Positions 17,653-27,010 of a DNA stretch of 64,000 nucleotides are shown piece after piece. Each line of letters begins with the position of its first letter. Position 1 is the first letter of the stretch. The notes beneath the pieces were generated by a model. It saw only the letters and a list, made by a program, of their open reading frames with translations, did not search any database and had not been told where the DNA came from. Both the position numbers and the translations under genes were made by a program. This DNA comes from Acetobacter estunensis. Its GTDB lineage: Bacteria > Pseudomonadota > Alphaproteobacteria > Acetobacterales > Acetobacteraceae. The DNA is taken from assembly GCF_011516945.1 (NCBI RefSeq), contig NZ_WOTH01000006.1, positions 1 through 64,000 of the forward strand. The letters are read 5' to 3'.

Positions 17653-18798
17653 GTGAATCCTGATCTGCCAGCGCTGCTGCGTCTGGCCCGCACAGAGAAT
17701 GTCGGGCCGGTGACGTGGCGGCGGCTGATGGCCGAGCATGGCTGTCCGCAGCGCGCGCTGGATGCCGTGCCGGAACGGGCCCGGCGTGGTGGTCGGAAAG
17801 GGCCGCTGAAAATAGCGGACGAGGCCGAGATTCTGCGCGAGATCGAAGCAACGCAGGCTCTCGGTGGCCGGATACTCACGCTGCATGACCCGGATTACCC
17901 CGCGCTTCTGGCGGAAGTGCCGGATTCGCCGCCCATTATTTCCGTGCTTGGCGATGTGGCGTGCCTGAATGCCGAGCGCAGCATCGGCATGGTGGGCGCG
18001 CGAAACGCTTCGGCTGCCGGGATGCGTCTGGCCGAAAGTCTGGCGACCGAATTGTCTCATGCCGGAATTACAGTTGTCTCGGGACTGGCCCGTGGAATTG
18101 ACGGTGCCGCGCACAAGGGGGCGCTGCATGGTGATTTTCCTCAGTGGGGCAGTACGGTGGCGGCCATCGCGGGCGGTCTGGACGTGGTGTATCCGCCTGA
18201 GCACGCGTCCCTGCAGGAACTGATTGCCCAAAAGGGTGCCATCGTCACGGAAGCGCCTTTGGGCACCCAGCCGCAGGCGCGGCATTTCCCCCGTCGCAAC
18301 CGGCTGATCGCGGGACTGACGCTTGGCACGGTGGTGGTTGAAGCCGCGCTGCGTTCGGGCAGCCTCATCACGGCGGAACTGGCGGATCGCTACAGTCGGG
18401 CTGTGTTTGCTGTGCCGGGATCGCCGCTCGATCCGAGATGCCGGGGCAGCAATGACCTGTTGCGCAAGCACGCGCATCTGGTGGAGGACCTCAGCGATAT
18501 CGTGCCCTATCTTCGGCGTGAAACGATGGGTGGGCATCTGTTCGGAAAAGGTTTTTCCGAGGAGCAGGCGGCATGGCGGGGACCGCCCGGCTTGGCGGCG
18601 CCGGACGTGGAAATCGTGCGGACACGAATGAAGGAGCTGTTGTCCTTCACACCCGTGCCGGTTGACGATCTGGTTCGGCGCTGCCAGTTCTCGGTCTCGG
18701 CGGTTCTTGCGGTGTTGACCGAGCTGGAGCTTGCCGGCCGGGTGGAGATGCTGCCCGGAGGAGCCGTTGTCCAGTTGCTGCCTGCCGAAATGGAGTGA
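17653..18798 (+). CDS. dprA: DNA-processing protein DprA
   Basis: A 381-aa protein that loads RecA on single-stranded DNA taken up in transformation. The Rossmann-like core contains MVGARNASAAG, SGLARGIDGAAHKGAL, AGGLDVVYPPEH, PRRNRLIAGL and GSLITAELA. The C-terminal 60 residues form the winged-helix domain (DDLVRRCQFSVSAVLAVLTE). The GTG at 17653 is chosen because the frame further upstream lies inside plsY and is not family-like. It sits between plsY and topA, a common alphaproteobacterial order. Confidence 0.93.
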   Translation: MNPDLPALLRLARTENVGPVTWRRLMAEHGCPQRALDAVPERARRGGRKGPLKIADEAEILREIEATQALGGRILTLHDPDYPALLAEVPDSPPIISVLGDVACLNAERSIGMVGARNASAAGMRLAESLATELSHAGITVVSGLARGIDGAAHKGALHGDFPQWGSTVAAIAGGLDVVYPPEHASLQELIAQKGAIVTEAPLGTQPQARHFPRRNRLIAGLTLGTVVVEAALRSGSLITAELADRYSRAVFAVPGSPLDPRCRGSNDLLRKHAHLVEDLSDIVPYLRRETMGGHLFGKGFSEEQAAWRGPPGLAAPDVEIVRTRMKELLSFTPVPVDDLVRRCQFSVSAVLAVLTELELAGRVEMLPGGAVVQLLPAEME

Positions 18799-18834
18799 TC
18801 GTACGCTTCGGATCGACGCGGGCCCGGAGAGAAC

Positions 18835-21555
18835 ATGACTGACGTCGTCGTGGTTGAGTCGCCTGCCAAGGCAAAAACGATCAACAAGTACCTTGGTGAT
18901 GGCTACACCGTGCTGGCCTCCTTCGGGCATGTGCGTGACCTGCCCCCCAAGGATGGTTCCGTGCTGCCCGACGAGGGCTTCGCCATGAAGTGGCAGTCCG
19001 ACGAGCGCGGACAGAAGCAGGTGGCGGCCATAATAAAGGCGCTCAAGGGCGCGCACACGCTCTACCTCGCCACTGACCCGGATCGTGAGGGCGAGGCGAT
19101 CTCGTGGCATGTCCGCGCCATGCTGGAAGAGAAGAAAGCGCTCAAAGGCGTCGAAGTCCGGCGTGTGACCTTCAATGAGATCACCAAGGGCGCGATCCGC
19201 GAGGCAATGGCGCATCCGCGCGATCTCGATATGCCGCTGATCGAGGCGTATCTCGCCCGTCGTGCGCTGGACTATCTGGTGGGGTTCACGCTCTCGCCGG
19301 TGCTGTGGCGCAAGCTGCCCGGCTCGAAGAGCGCGGGGCGCGTGCAGTCGGTGGCGCTGCGCCTGATCTGTGAGCGGGAAGCCGAGATTGAGGTTTTCAA
19401 GCCGCGTGAATACTGGACTGTCATCGCAACGTTCCTGACGCCAAGCAACGCGCCTTTTACCGCACGTCTGACGCATCTGGACGGCAAGAAGCTCGACCAG
19501 TTCGACCTGAACAACGAGGAACGGGCATACGCCGCACGCGACGCCGTGCTCGGTGGCACGTTCGCGGTCAAGTCGGTCGAGCGCAAGAAGGTCAAGCGCA
19601 ATCCTCCGCCGCCGTTCACGACGTCCACCATGCAGCAGGAAGCCTCGCGCAAGCTGGGCATGGGCGCGCAGAACACGATGCGCACGGCGCAGCAGCTTTA
19701 CGAAGGTATCGATCTGGGAGGCGAGACGGTCGGTCTCATCACCTATATGCGAACCGATGGCGTCACGATGGCGGGAGAGGCGATTACCGATATCCGCCGT
19801 CACATCGGCAAGGATTTCGGTACGAATTACGTGCCGCCACAGCCGCGAATCTACACCACCAAAGCCAAGAACGCGCAGGAAGCGCATGAAGCGATCCGGC
19901 CTACGGATGTCAGCCGCACGCCCGCATCTGTTGCGCGCCATCTGACGGACGATCAGCGTCGGCTTTATGAACTGGTGTGGAAGCGCGCAGTGGCCAGCCA
20001 GATGCAGTCGGCGGAGTTGGATCAGGTGGCGGTCGATGTCGCCGATCAGCCGGGGTGCACCGTGTTGCGGGCCAATGGGTCGATCATCGCATTCGACGGC
20101 TTTCTCAAGCTCTATTCCGAGGGGCGTGACGAAACCGACAAGGCGGCGGACGATGAGAGCCGCATGTTGCCGCCGATGAACGAGCGCGACCCGCTCAAGC
20201 GTGAGAAGGTGGACACGGAACAGCATTTCACCCAGCCGCCGCCGCGTTATTCGGAAGCCTCACTCGTCAAGAAAATGGAAGAGATCGGCATCGGTCGTCC
20301 TTCCACCTATGCCTCCATTCTCGGTGTGCTGCGGGATCGCAATTACGTGCGGCTCGAGAGCCGGCGTTTCGTTCCCGAGGATCGCGGACGGCTGGTGACG
20401 GCGTTCCTCGTCTCGTTCTTCGAGCGTTATGTGGACACGCAGTTTACGGCTGGCCTTGAAGAGCAGCTCGATGACATCTCGGGTGGCCGGGCCGACTGGC
20501 GCGCGGTGATGAGCGCGTTCTGGCAGGCATTCTCGGCTGCTGTCGCGCAGACAAAGGATCTGACGATCACGGAGGTGATCGACGCGCTGGATCAGGATCT
20601 CGGTTCGCACTTCTTCCCGCCGACCGATGACGGCTCCGATCCGCGTCGGTGTACGTCCTGCGGCACGGGCCGGCTCGGGCTGAAGCTCGGCCGGTTCGGC
20701 GCCTTCATTGGCTGCTCAAATTATCCAGAGTGCCAGTACACCCGCAAACTGGCCGTCGAAGGCGGTGAGGGCGATGGCGCGGATGGCCTCAAGGACGGCA
20801 TGAAGCTGTTGGGCCAGCATCCGGTGACGGGCGAAGACATCACGCTCAAGCGTGGGCCGTGGGGGCTTTATGTCCAGCAGGGGGAACCCAACCCTGAGGA
20901 CAAGAAAGCCAAGCCGAAGCGAGCCTCGCTGCCGCGTGGTCTCACCGCTGAGAGTTTGACGCTGGATCAGGCCGTGGGGCTGCTCAGCCTGCCGCGCATC
21001 GTGGGCATCCACCCCGAGTTCAAGGAGCCGATCGAGGCCGGTCTCGGGCGTTTCGGGCCGTATGTGAAGATGGGAGCAATCTATGGCTCCCTCGACAAGG
21101 ACGACGACGTTCTGACCGTGGGCCTGAACCGCGCGGTCGATGCTCTGGCCAAGAAGATGGCCTCCATCCGCACGCTTGGGGCGCATCCCAAGGATGGCGA
21201 ACCGGTGATGGTGCGCAAAGGGCGGTTCGGACCGTATGTGCAGCACGGTCAGGTGGTGGCCAACCTGCCGCGCGGCGAGAGCATGGACGATGTGACACTC
21301 GACGGCGCGCTCGCGCTGCTGGCCGAGAAGGGCAAGCCGCTCAAGGCAAAGGGTAAGGCTGCCGCCAAGAAAAAGACGACGACGAAAAAAGCGTCTTCCA
21401 AGAAGGCTGCGGCGGAAGGGGATGAGGAGAAGCCCGCGAAGAAAGCCGCACCGCGTAAGGCTCCTACAAAGAAAGCTGCCGCATCCACGACTGCCAAGAA
21501 GCCCGCGACCCGCAAGTCTCCGGCGAAGAAGAAGGCCGCTCCCGAGGTTGAATGA
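18835..21555 (+). CDS. topA: DNA topoisomerase I TopA
   Basis: A 906-aa type IA topoisomerase. The Toprim domain begins at the N-terminus (VVVESPAKAKTINKYLG) with DPDREGEAISWH; the catalytic Tyr is about residue 304 in TYMRTDGV. One four-cysteine zinc finger (CTSCGTG ... CSNYPEC, about 606-632) is followed by cysteine-less topo-C repeats (KRGPWGLYVQ, GRFGPYVK, GRFGPYVQHG). From about 835 to the end there is a Lys/Ala-rich tail (KAAAKKKTTTKKASSKKAAA and similar) resembling histone H1 tails and probably binding DNA. GGAGAGAAC precedes the ATG. Confidence 0.96.
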   Translation: MTDVVVVESPAKAKTINKYLGDGYTVLASFGHVRDLPPKDGSVLPDEGFAMKWQSDERGQKQVAAIIKALKGAHTLYLATDPDREGEAISWHVRAMLEEKKALKGVEVRRVTFNEITKGAIREAMAHPRDLDMPLIEAYLARRALDYLVGFTLSPVLWRKLPGSKSAGRVQSVALRLICEREAEIEVFKPREYWTVIATFLTPSNAPFTARLTHLDGKKLDQFDLNNEERAYAARDAVLGGTFAVKSVERKKVKRNPPPPFTTSTMQQEASRKLGMGAQNTMRTAQQLYEGIDLGGETVGLITYMRTDGVTMAGEAITDIRRHIGKDFGTNYVPPQPRIYTTKAKNAQEAHEAIRPTDVSRTPASVARHLTDDQRRLYELVWKRAVASQMQSAELDQVAVDVADQPGCTVLRANGSIIAFDGFLKLYSEGRDETDKAADDESRMLPPMNERDPLKREKVDTEQHFTQPPPRYSEASLVKKMEEIGIGRPSTYASILGVLRDRNYVRLESRRFVPEDRGRLVTAFLVSFFERYVDTQFTAGLEEQLDDISGGRADWRAVMSAFWQAFSAAVAQTKDLTITEVIDALDQDLGSHFFPPTDDGSDPRRCTSCGTGRLGLKLGRFGAFIGCSNYPECQYTRKLAVEGGEGDGADGLKDGMKLLGQHPVTGEDITLKRGPWGLYVQQGEPNPEDKKAKPKRASLPRGLTAESLTLDQAVGLLSLPRIVGIHPEFKEPIEAGLGRFGPYVKMGAIYGSLDKDDDVLTVGLNRAVDALAKKMASIRTLGAHPKDGEPVMVRKGRFGPYVQHGQVVANLPRGESMDDVTLDGALALLAEKGKPLKAKGKAAAKKKTTTKKASSKKAAAEGDEEKPAKKAAPRKAPTKKAAASTTAKKPATRKSPAKKKAAPEVE

Positions 21556-23255
21556 CGGGATTGGACAGGAAGCGCATGTCTCTGGACCGGGACGCGCTTC
21601 TTTGTCTTTTGCGTCAGGCTGAGGAACCCCTCACGCCTCCAGAAATCCTGCGCCGTCTGGGACTTGCGCCTTCCGCCAAGGGCGCATTGAAGGCGCTGCT
21701 GCGGGAGATGACGCTGGAGGGTGTGTTCTGCGATCCCGCACTGGCCGGGCGGTTGCGGGGTATGCGTGATCTTCCGCGCGTGGCGGAGTTGGTGGTGACG
21801 GGGCAGGACCGCTACGGTGGATTGATCGCGTGGTTTGCAAAAGGTCCACCCTTGGCAGGTGCGATCCCGCCAGTCGTCTTTTTGCGTGTGGATGCTGTGC
21901 AGTTTTTGCGCCCACGCCTGGCAAGCCGAGTGCTGGCCCGCCTTACTCCCTTGGGGCCGGGGCGCTTTGCAGGACGTGTTCTGCGCCTTCTGGAGGCAGA
22001 TGCGGGTCAAACCGTCGGCGTCCTGCGCACGGTGGATGGTTGTTGCGCCGCAGAAGTGGTGGATTTGACCGATCCATCTGCAATGGAGCGCGCGCCCGAT
22101 GGGCGCGTTCTGGGCACTCAGGACCAGCCCGCAACGCTTATGCTCGCATGCCAGCTTGAAGCCGGACTTCCCGAAGTTTTTCCCGATGAGGTGTTGCGGG
22201 AAGCCGCAGCCTGCCAGCCGATGGACGAGGCGACGGCCAGAAAACAGGGTCGTCTGGATGTGCGCGATCTGCCGCTGCTGACCATCGATGGCGTGCACGC
22301 TCGTGATTTTGACGATGCGATCTGGGCCGGAGAGGTGGAGACGGGATTGCGCCTCGTCGTCGCCATTGCCGATGTGGCGCATTATGTCACCAAAGGTTCG
22401 GCTCTCGATCACGAGGCACGGCGTCGCGGGCATTCGGTTTATCTGCCGGACCGGGTGGTGCCGATGTTGCCGCCACGACTGTCCGAAAATCTGTGTTCCC
22501 TGCGTCCGAATGAAGACCGGCCTTGTGTTCTCTTCGATCTACGCCTTTCCGCAGATGGAGAGCTGGAAAGCGCTGAACTGCGCCGTGGATTCATGCGCAG
22601 TCACGCGCGTCTGACCTATGAGCGGATGCAGGCCGTGCTCGACGGACAGGAGGAACCTCCGGAACGCATTCCGTCTGCCATGATCGGGGCATTACGTACG
22701 GTCGATCGGGCTCTTGCCGCAGCAGAGGCGCGGCGCGGCGCAACCCGTTGTGAGGACACGCAAGCGGTTGTGCAATTCCGTTGGGATAACGGGCAACCCA
22801 TCCCTTACTGCGATGTGCCTTTGACCAGTCACCGGATGATCGAACGGTTCATGGTGATGGCCAATCATGCGGCGGCTCGGCTTATGCGCGATGCGTCTCA
22901 TGCGGGGCTGTTCCGTGTCCACCCCAAAGGAATGGGAGTGAACCCCAGCCGCCTGCCTGCGTTTGCATCTCCATGCCCGGCTCCCCATCACGCACTGGCG
23001 CTGGATGTGTACACGCATGTCACCAGTCCCATCCGCCGGTATGCCGATCTCCTGTGTCATCGCAGCCTGCTCGATGGTGTGGAAGAGCCCGAAGAGGATC
23101 GCGCAGCGCTTGCCGTCCATCTGGCGGCAACGGAGGGGCGGGCAGCTTGCGTGGCAGCCGTGGCATCCGCGCGACTGCTGACATGGTGTGGCGAGGTTGC
23201 AGAACGTGGCGGCCATGTTACGAATGCGACCCCGTCCGGCAGCAGGTCGCGTTGA
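21552..23255 (+). CDS. rnr: Shortened RNase R/RNase II family exoribonuclease
   Basis: A 567-aa RNB-family 3'-5' exoribonuclease. Residues about 10-60 form a winged helix (ALLCLLRQAEEPLTPPEILR). The RNB domain has the catalytic acidic motif TIDGVHARDFDDAIW and SPIRRYADL, both intact, with LPDRVVPMLPPRLSENLCSL between. Compared with usual RNase R (700-800 aa) two pieces are missing: the stretch between LFRVHPKG and the VTSPIRRYAD motif is cut to about 40 residues, and there is no S1 domain after the RNB domain, the protein ending in a short Ser/Arg tail. No S1-like sequence is found in the other frames downstream, so a simple frameshift does not explain it. Start overlaps topA (ATGA). Confidence 0.85.
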   Translation: MTGLDRKRMSLDRDALLCLLRQAEEPLTPPEILRRLGLAPSAKGALKALLREMTLEGVFCDPALAGRLRGMRDLPRVAELVVTGQDRYGGLIAWFAKGPPLAGAIPPVVFLRVDAVQFLRPRLASRVLARLTPLGPGRFAGRVLRLLEADAGQTVGVLRTVDGCCAAEVVDLTDPSAMERAPDGRVLGTQDQPATLMLACQLEAGLPEVFPDEVLREAAACQPMDEATARKQGRLDVRDLPLLTIDGVHARDFDDAIWAGEVETGLRLVVAIADVAHYVTKGSALDHEARRRGHSVYLPDRVVPMLPPRLSENLCSLRPNEDRPCVLFDLRLSADGELESAELRRGFMRSHARLTYERMQAVLDGQEEPPERIPSAMIGALRTVDRALAAAEARRGATRCEDTQAVVQFRWDNGQPIPYCDVPLTSHRMIERFMVMANHAAARLMRDASHAGLFRVHPKGMGVNPSRLPAFASPCPAPHHALALDVYTHVTSPIRRYADLLCHRSLLDGVEEPEEDRAALAVHLAATEGRAACVAAVASARLLTWCGEVAERGGHVTNATPSGSRSR

Positions 23256-23483
23256 CGGATGAGAGAACAACCGGTCTGCTGTTTTCCGAAAGTGGATCAA
23301 CGGGGAATCGGGTGAGGGAGAGTGGGCGTGTTCGGCCGCAATAGCGTCTTCTCCCGAGAAGCTGACAGTACGACGTCGCCCGTTTTTCGGAGACGTCCGA
23401 GACGGCTTGATCCGTCTGCAAGGAATTGTCCGCTCCCCCGTCACACGTTGAGGATGGTGGAACGCCTTCGGCGGCAGAGTTTC

Positions 23484-25187
23484 ATGTCTGCCTGCATCCG
23501 CTTACGGCGTGGTTATGCCCGATTGACCTCATCGGTTCTTCTTCTGGTGGTCTGGTTGCTGGTGACGGCTGCCTGCGCGCAAGCTGCTGTTCCGGTCGCC
23601 ACGGAGAGCATTGCCCCCGCAACGCAGGGCTCCGCATCTGTCGCGACTGACCCGCATGCGGCGGTAGGTATGGGGCCGGACACGACACTTTTGCACTCTG
23701 TGTTCATGACGGCCATGGAGTTTCTCTCCCCCCGTACGCTTCAATCCCACACAGCCCGGCAGTTTTCGCTTTGGGGACTGGGGGGGATCGGTGCGCTGGA
23801 CCCATCGCTGCATGTGGCGGAAGGACCGGATGGTCTTGTGCTTATGCAGGGGCAGGATGTCCTCATCCGTCGCCCTGTGCCGCTGGAGACGGATGTTGGG
23901 GCATGGGCGGATGTCGTGACCGATTTGCTTGCTGCGGCATGGCAACATTCGGACACTCTCAGGACGGCCGGACAAACAGGGCTTACGCAGAGTGTCTTCG
24001 ATGAAATCTTCAATCATCTTGACCCCTATTCCCGGTATGTAGCGCCAGCACCAGCCGAAACGGATCGAACGCGGCGCAGCGGCGCCCAGGCTGGCCTCGG
24101 ACTGGCGGTGACCGAGAGCACCGTAGAAACACCGTCTCATTCGAGGGGACGGACCCGAAGCGGGCGTGCGTTCGTGGTTAGTGCCGTCAACACCAACGGA
24201 CCGGCATGGCCCGCAGGCGTGGATGTGGGGGACCATATCCTGGCGGTGAACGGACGCAGTGTGACAGGGCGCAGTGCGACGGAAGTGCGTGACATGCTGG
24301 AGGGAGAAGAAGGCAGCCGCGTGTCCGTGCGCTTCTTCTCTCCTGTGTCTCACAGAATGCGGACATTGACGTTTCAACGTGCCCGCGTGCCGCCCGAGAC
24401 GGTTTTCGCGTTCAGTTCCGGCGCCATGGTCATCCTTCGCCTGACGTCCTTTTCGTCCGAAACGGCGGAGGAAATGAGCCAATATCTCGATCAGGCGACG
24501 CAGGATCGGCATTTGCGTGGCGTGGTGCTGGATCTGCGCGGCAATCGGGGGGGGGTGCTGCAACAGGCGGTTACGGCTGCGGCTCTTCTTCTCGACAATG
24601 GCGTGGCTGCCATCACGAAGGGGCGAGATCCGCAAGCCAATCATGTCTGGGCTGTACAAGGCGGTGACATGCTCAATCATCTGCCTGTCGTGGTGCTGGT
24701 GGACGGGCGGACCGCAAGTGCCGCCGAGATTCTGGCGGCAGCTCTGGCCGATCACCGGCGTGCGGTGGTGGTGGGGAGTTCCACTCTGGGCAAGGGGCTG
24801 GTGCAGACTGTGGCGCAGTTGCCCGATCGCGGAGAACTGTTCGTGACGTGGAGCCGGGTGATCGCGCCTTTGGGGTGGCCTTTGCAGGGATTGGGCGTGA
24901 TGCCGCAATTGTGTACGAGTCGGGGGGCGCTGGACTCAGAGCGGCAGCTCAAGGCGCTGGAAGCAGGCAAGACAGCCGATTCTTCCGCTGTTCTCGCGTC
25001 CCGCAATGTGCGCTATCCGGTGGGGGTGTCGCGTATTCTGGACATCCGCAAGGCGTGTCCTGCGGCCCTTGGCAGCGATCTCGATCTCGAACTGGCGCGT
25101 TCCCTTATCGAAAATCACACGGCCTATTCTGCGGCGCTGGCCATGATGCCCGAAGACACCGGATTGGAAGAAGCTGCCGCAGAATGA
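23484..25187 (+). CDS. S41-family carboxy-terminal processing protease with PDZ domain
   Basis: A 567-aa exported serine protease. After a signal peptide (SSVLLLVVWLLVTAACAQA) comes an N-terminal helical part, then a PDZ domain (about 200-290; GPAWPAGVDVGDHILAVNG) and the S41 core with VVLDLRGNRGG, the catalytic Ser in DGRTASAAEILAAAL and the catalytic Lys in GSSTLGKGLVQ. Such enzymes trim or degrade periplasmic proteins from the C-terminus. The frame is open back to 23322; the ATG at 23484 gives a normal signal peptide, though ATG 23454 is also possible. It overlaps the next gene (ATGA). Confidence 0.88.
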   Translation: MSACIRLRRGYARLTSSVLLLVVWLLVTAACAQAAVPVATESIAPATQGSASVATDPHAAVGMGPDTTLLHSVFMTAMEFLSPRTLQSHTARQFSLWGLGGIGALDPSLHVAEGPDGLVLMQGQDVLIRRPVPLETDVGAWADVVTDLLAAAWQHSDTLRTAGQTGLTQSVFDEIFNHLDPYSRYVAPAPAETDRTRRSGAQAGLGLAVTESTVETPSHSRGRTRSGRAFVVSAVNTNGPAWPAGVDVGDHILAVNGRSVTGRSATEVRDMLEGEEGSRVSVRFFSPVSHRMRTLTFQRARVPPETVFAFSSGAMVILRLTSFSSETAEEMSQYLDQATQDRHLRGVVLDLRGNRGGVLQQAVTAAALLLDNGVAAITKGRDPQANHVWAVQGGDMLNHLPVVVLVDGRTASAAEILAAALADHRRAVVVGSSTLGKGLVQTVAQLPDRGELFVTWSRVIAPLGWPLQGLGVMPQLCTSRGALDSERQLKALEAGKTADSSAVLASRNVRYPVGVSRILDIRKACPAALGSDLDLELARSLIENHTAYSAALAMMPEDTGLEEAAAE

Positions 25188-25537
25188 GAGAGCATGACGA
25201 GCCACGTCTGAAGACAGCGCTGTGGGTGTCCGCTGTGTTACGTCAGGCGAACATGAGCGGGCGGGGAGCCGTGCGTCTGCGCAAGGGAGACGAGGACGCG
25301 GGCGGGGTGCTTGCGATCCTTGTGGACCGTGCGCGACAAGCCGTGGTGTTGACGCGCACGATCACGGGAGAGGGGCGCCGCGCATGGATAAGAGGCACGG
25401 GAATCGCCCCTGTTTCTGAAGAAGAAGCCGCAGCCTATGTGGACCGACAAGTGCGGCGCGATCCGGACTTGTGGGTGCTGGAGTTCGAGACGGATGATCT
25501 TGAACCGCCTTTTGAGGCGCAGGTGCTACAGGATTGA
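25184..25537 (+). CDS. DUF1491 family protein
   Basis: A 117-aa small protein of the alphaproteobacterial DUF1491 family: PRLKTALWVSAVLRQANMSG near the start, then GDEDAGGVLAILVDR and RDPDLWVLEFETDDLEPPFE at the end. No signal peptide or known catalytic motif, so it is probably cytosolic. Its ATG overlaps the protease stop (ATGA), indicating coupled translation. Function unknown. Confidence 0.82.
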   Translation: MREHDEPRLKTALWVSAVLRQANMSGRGAVRLRKGDEDAGGVLAILVDRARQAVVLTRTITGEGRRAWIRGTGIAPVSEEEAAAYVDRQVRRDPDLWVLEFETDDLEPPFEAQVLQD

Positions 25538-25791
25538 CAATACATGTTGCGGAAAGGTTACACCTTGCGTGGCTTTGCTTTGGCGGAGCGGAACTGTCTG
25601 ACCTTTCAAGGGCTGATTGTCACGTAACGGAGCGGCGTGCAGGTGTGAGTGCAGGGCGGATACATCTCTTTGCGAGTTGCACGAACAACGGGTTTCAGCA
25701 AAACAGGGCGGGACGAATGGGTATGGGTGCCGGTCGCGTCGCTTACGATCCGCGGGAAACGGATCGGCGAAGCGGACATGAGGAGAAGGTG

Positions 25792-26940
25792 ATGAAGCTG
25801 CGTAAAGGGTTTCTTGCAGGATATGTCCTGTCGGCGCCGCTCGTCCTCGGTCTTCTTGCTTCCGCGGCCCATGCACAGCCTGTGCAGGGATGGTACATCG
25901 CAGGCGAAGGCGGTGCGACGTTCAATCAGGACCAGCAGGTTCGTATGAGTCGTTCTCTGCCCTATGGTCGTGACCGCTGGAAAACCGGCGCGGTCGGACT
26001 GGGTTCTGTGGGGTATGGTCTCGGCAACGGTTTTCGTGTCGAGATGGAAGGCAATTACCGCAATTCGGATTATCGCGATCTGGGCACGGCCACGATGAAA
26101 ACCAAGGGCGACGGGCGACGTCAGACCTATGGTTTCATGGCCAATGCGCTGTTCGATCTCGATATCGGTAAGCCTTGGCTGTTTCCCTATTTCGGTGCTG
26201 GCATTGGCTATGGGTGGAGTCATATGGACGCGAGTTTCCGCTCCATGTCACCGGGACGGAACATTCAGGAGAGCATGCGCGGCACCTTTGGCGGCTTCAC
26301 CTATCAGGGCATGTTCGGACTGTCGTTCCCGGTGCCGTGGGTTGTGGGGCTGTCCGCCACGGCGGAATATCGTTTCTGGACCATGCTTGCGCCGCAATCC
26401 TACAATGCCGTTGCGTATGGCAATGTCGGAGGAAGCACCAATCTGCCCAAGGAAGAAGGTCTGGCGGGTGGACATCACGACACCAAGACCGACTTCAACC
26501 ATTCGCTGATGCTGGGCCTGCGTTACGAGTTCAATCCGGCTCCTCCCCCGCCACCGCCTCAAACGGAGCCGCTGGTGCCGGTGCCTGCCAGCGCCCGCAC
26601 CTATCTCGTTTTCTTTGACTGGGATCATAGTGATCTGACCGATCGTGCGCGTGCGATCGTGGCCGTAGCCGCGCAGGCCACGTCCCATACGGCGCTCACG
26701 CGGATCGAGGTGTCAGGCTACACCGACACCTCCGCCGCTCATCCCGGCAAGCGGGGCGAGCGCTACAACATGGAACTGTCGCTGCGGCGTGCGAACGTGG
26801 TGAAGGCGGAATTGGTGCGCGACGGCGTGGCGGGGTCGCTGATTCAGGTTCAGGGCTTCGGACAGACGCATCCTCTGGTGCCGACGGGTGACAACACGAG
26901 GGAGCCACAGAACCGGCGTGTGGAAATCATACTGCGCTGA
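25792..26940 (+). CDS. OmpA-family outer membrane protein
   Basis: A 382-aa protein: signal peptide ending at AAHAQP (about residue 26), an N-terminal 8-strand beta-barrel (GWYIAGEGGATFNQD to GLRYEFNP), a Pro-rich linker (PAPPPPPPQTEP), and a C-terminal OmpA domain that binds peptidoglycan (FFDWDHSDLTDRARAIV, GYTDTSA, LSLRRANVVKAEL, NRRVEIIL). It likely links outer membrane and cell wall. AGGAGAAGGTG lies just before the ATG, making this start secure, although the frame is open 258 bases further up. A strong terminator follows. Confidence 0.92.
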   Translation: MKLRKGFLAGYVLSAPLVLGLLASAAHAQPVQGWYIAGEGGATFNQDQQVRMSRSLPYGRDRWKTGAVGLGSVGYGLGNGFRVEMEGNYRNSDYRDLGTATMKTKGDGRRQTYGFMANALFDLDIGKPWLFPYFGAGIGYGWSHMDASFRSMSPGRNIQESMRGTFGGFTYQGMFGLSFPVPWVVGLSATAEYRFWTMLAPQSYNAVAYGNVGGSTNLPKEEGLAGGHHDTKTDFNHSLMLGLRYEFNPAPPPPPPQTEPLVPVPASARTYLVFFDWDHSDLTDRARAIVAVAAQATSHTALTRIEVSGYTDTSAAHPGKRGERYNMELSLRRANVVKAELVRDGVAGSLIQVQGFGQTHPLVPTGDNTREPQNRRVEIILR

Positions 26941-26970
26941 GAAGCGTTACGGTTTCGTTGATGAGGTGTG

Positions 26971-27010
26971 AGGCCCGACCGCAGTAATGCCGGTCGGGCC
27001 TTTCTTTTCT
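26971..27010. terminator. Bidirectional terminator between ompA-like gene and cysK
   Basis: AGGCCCGACCG and CGGTCGGGCCT pair with an 8-9 base loop and are followed by TTCTTTTCTT on the plus strand. It lies between convergent genes and overlaps the last base of cysK. Confidence 0.85.

Noticed and set aside
17551-20226. Antisense open frame of 891 codons across dprA and topA
   Set aside because: It is a frame shadow of two well-conserved genes in GC-rich DNA. The translation is rich in His/Arg/Gln with no domain and no ribosome site.
23180-23321. Frameshift explaining the short RNase R
   Set aside because: Translations of the other two frames show no S1-domain sequence, so a simple indel would not restore it.
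23529-24908. 459-codon antisense frame over the S41 protease
   Set aside because: Overlaps a gene with intact catalytic motifs; no homology seen.
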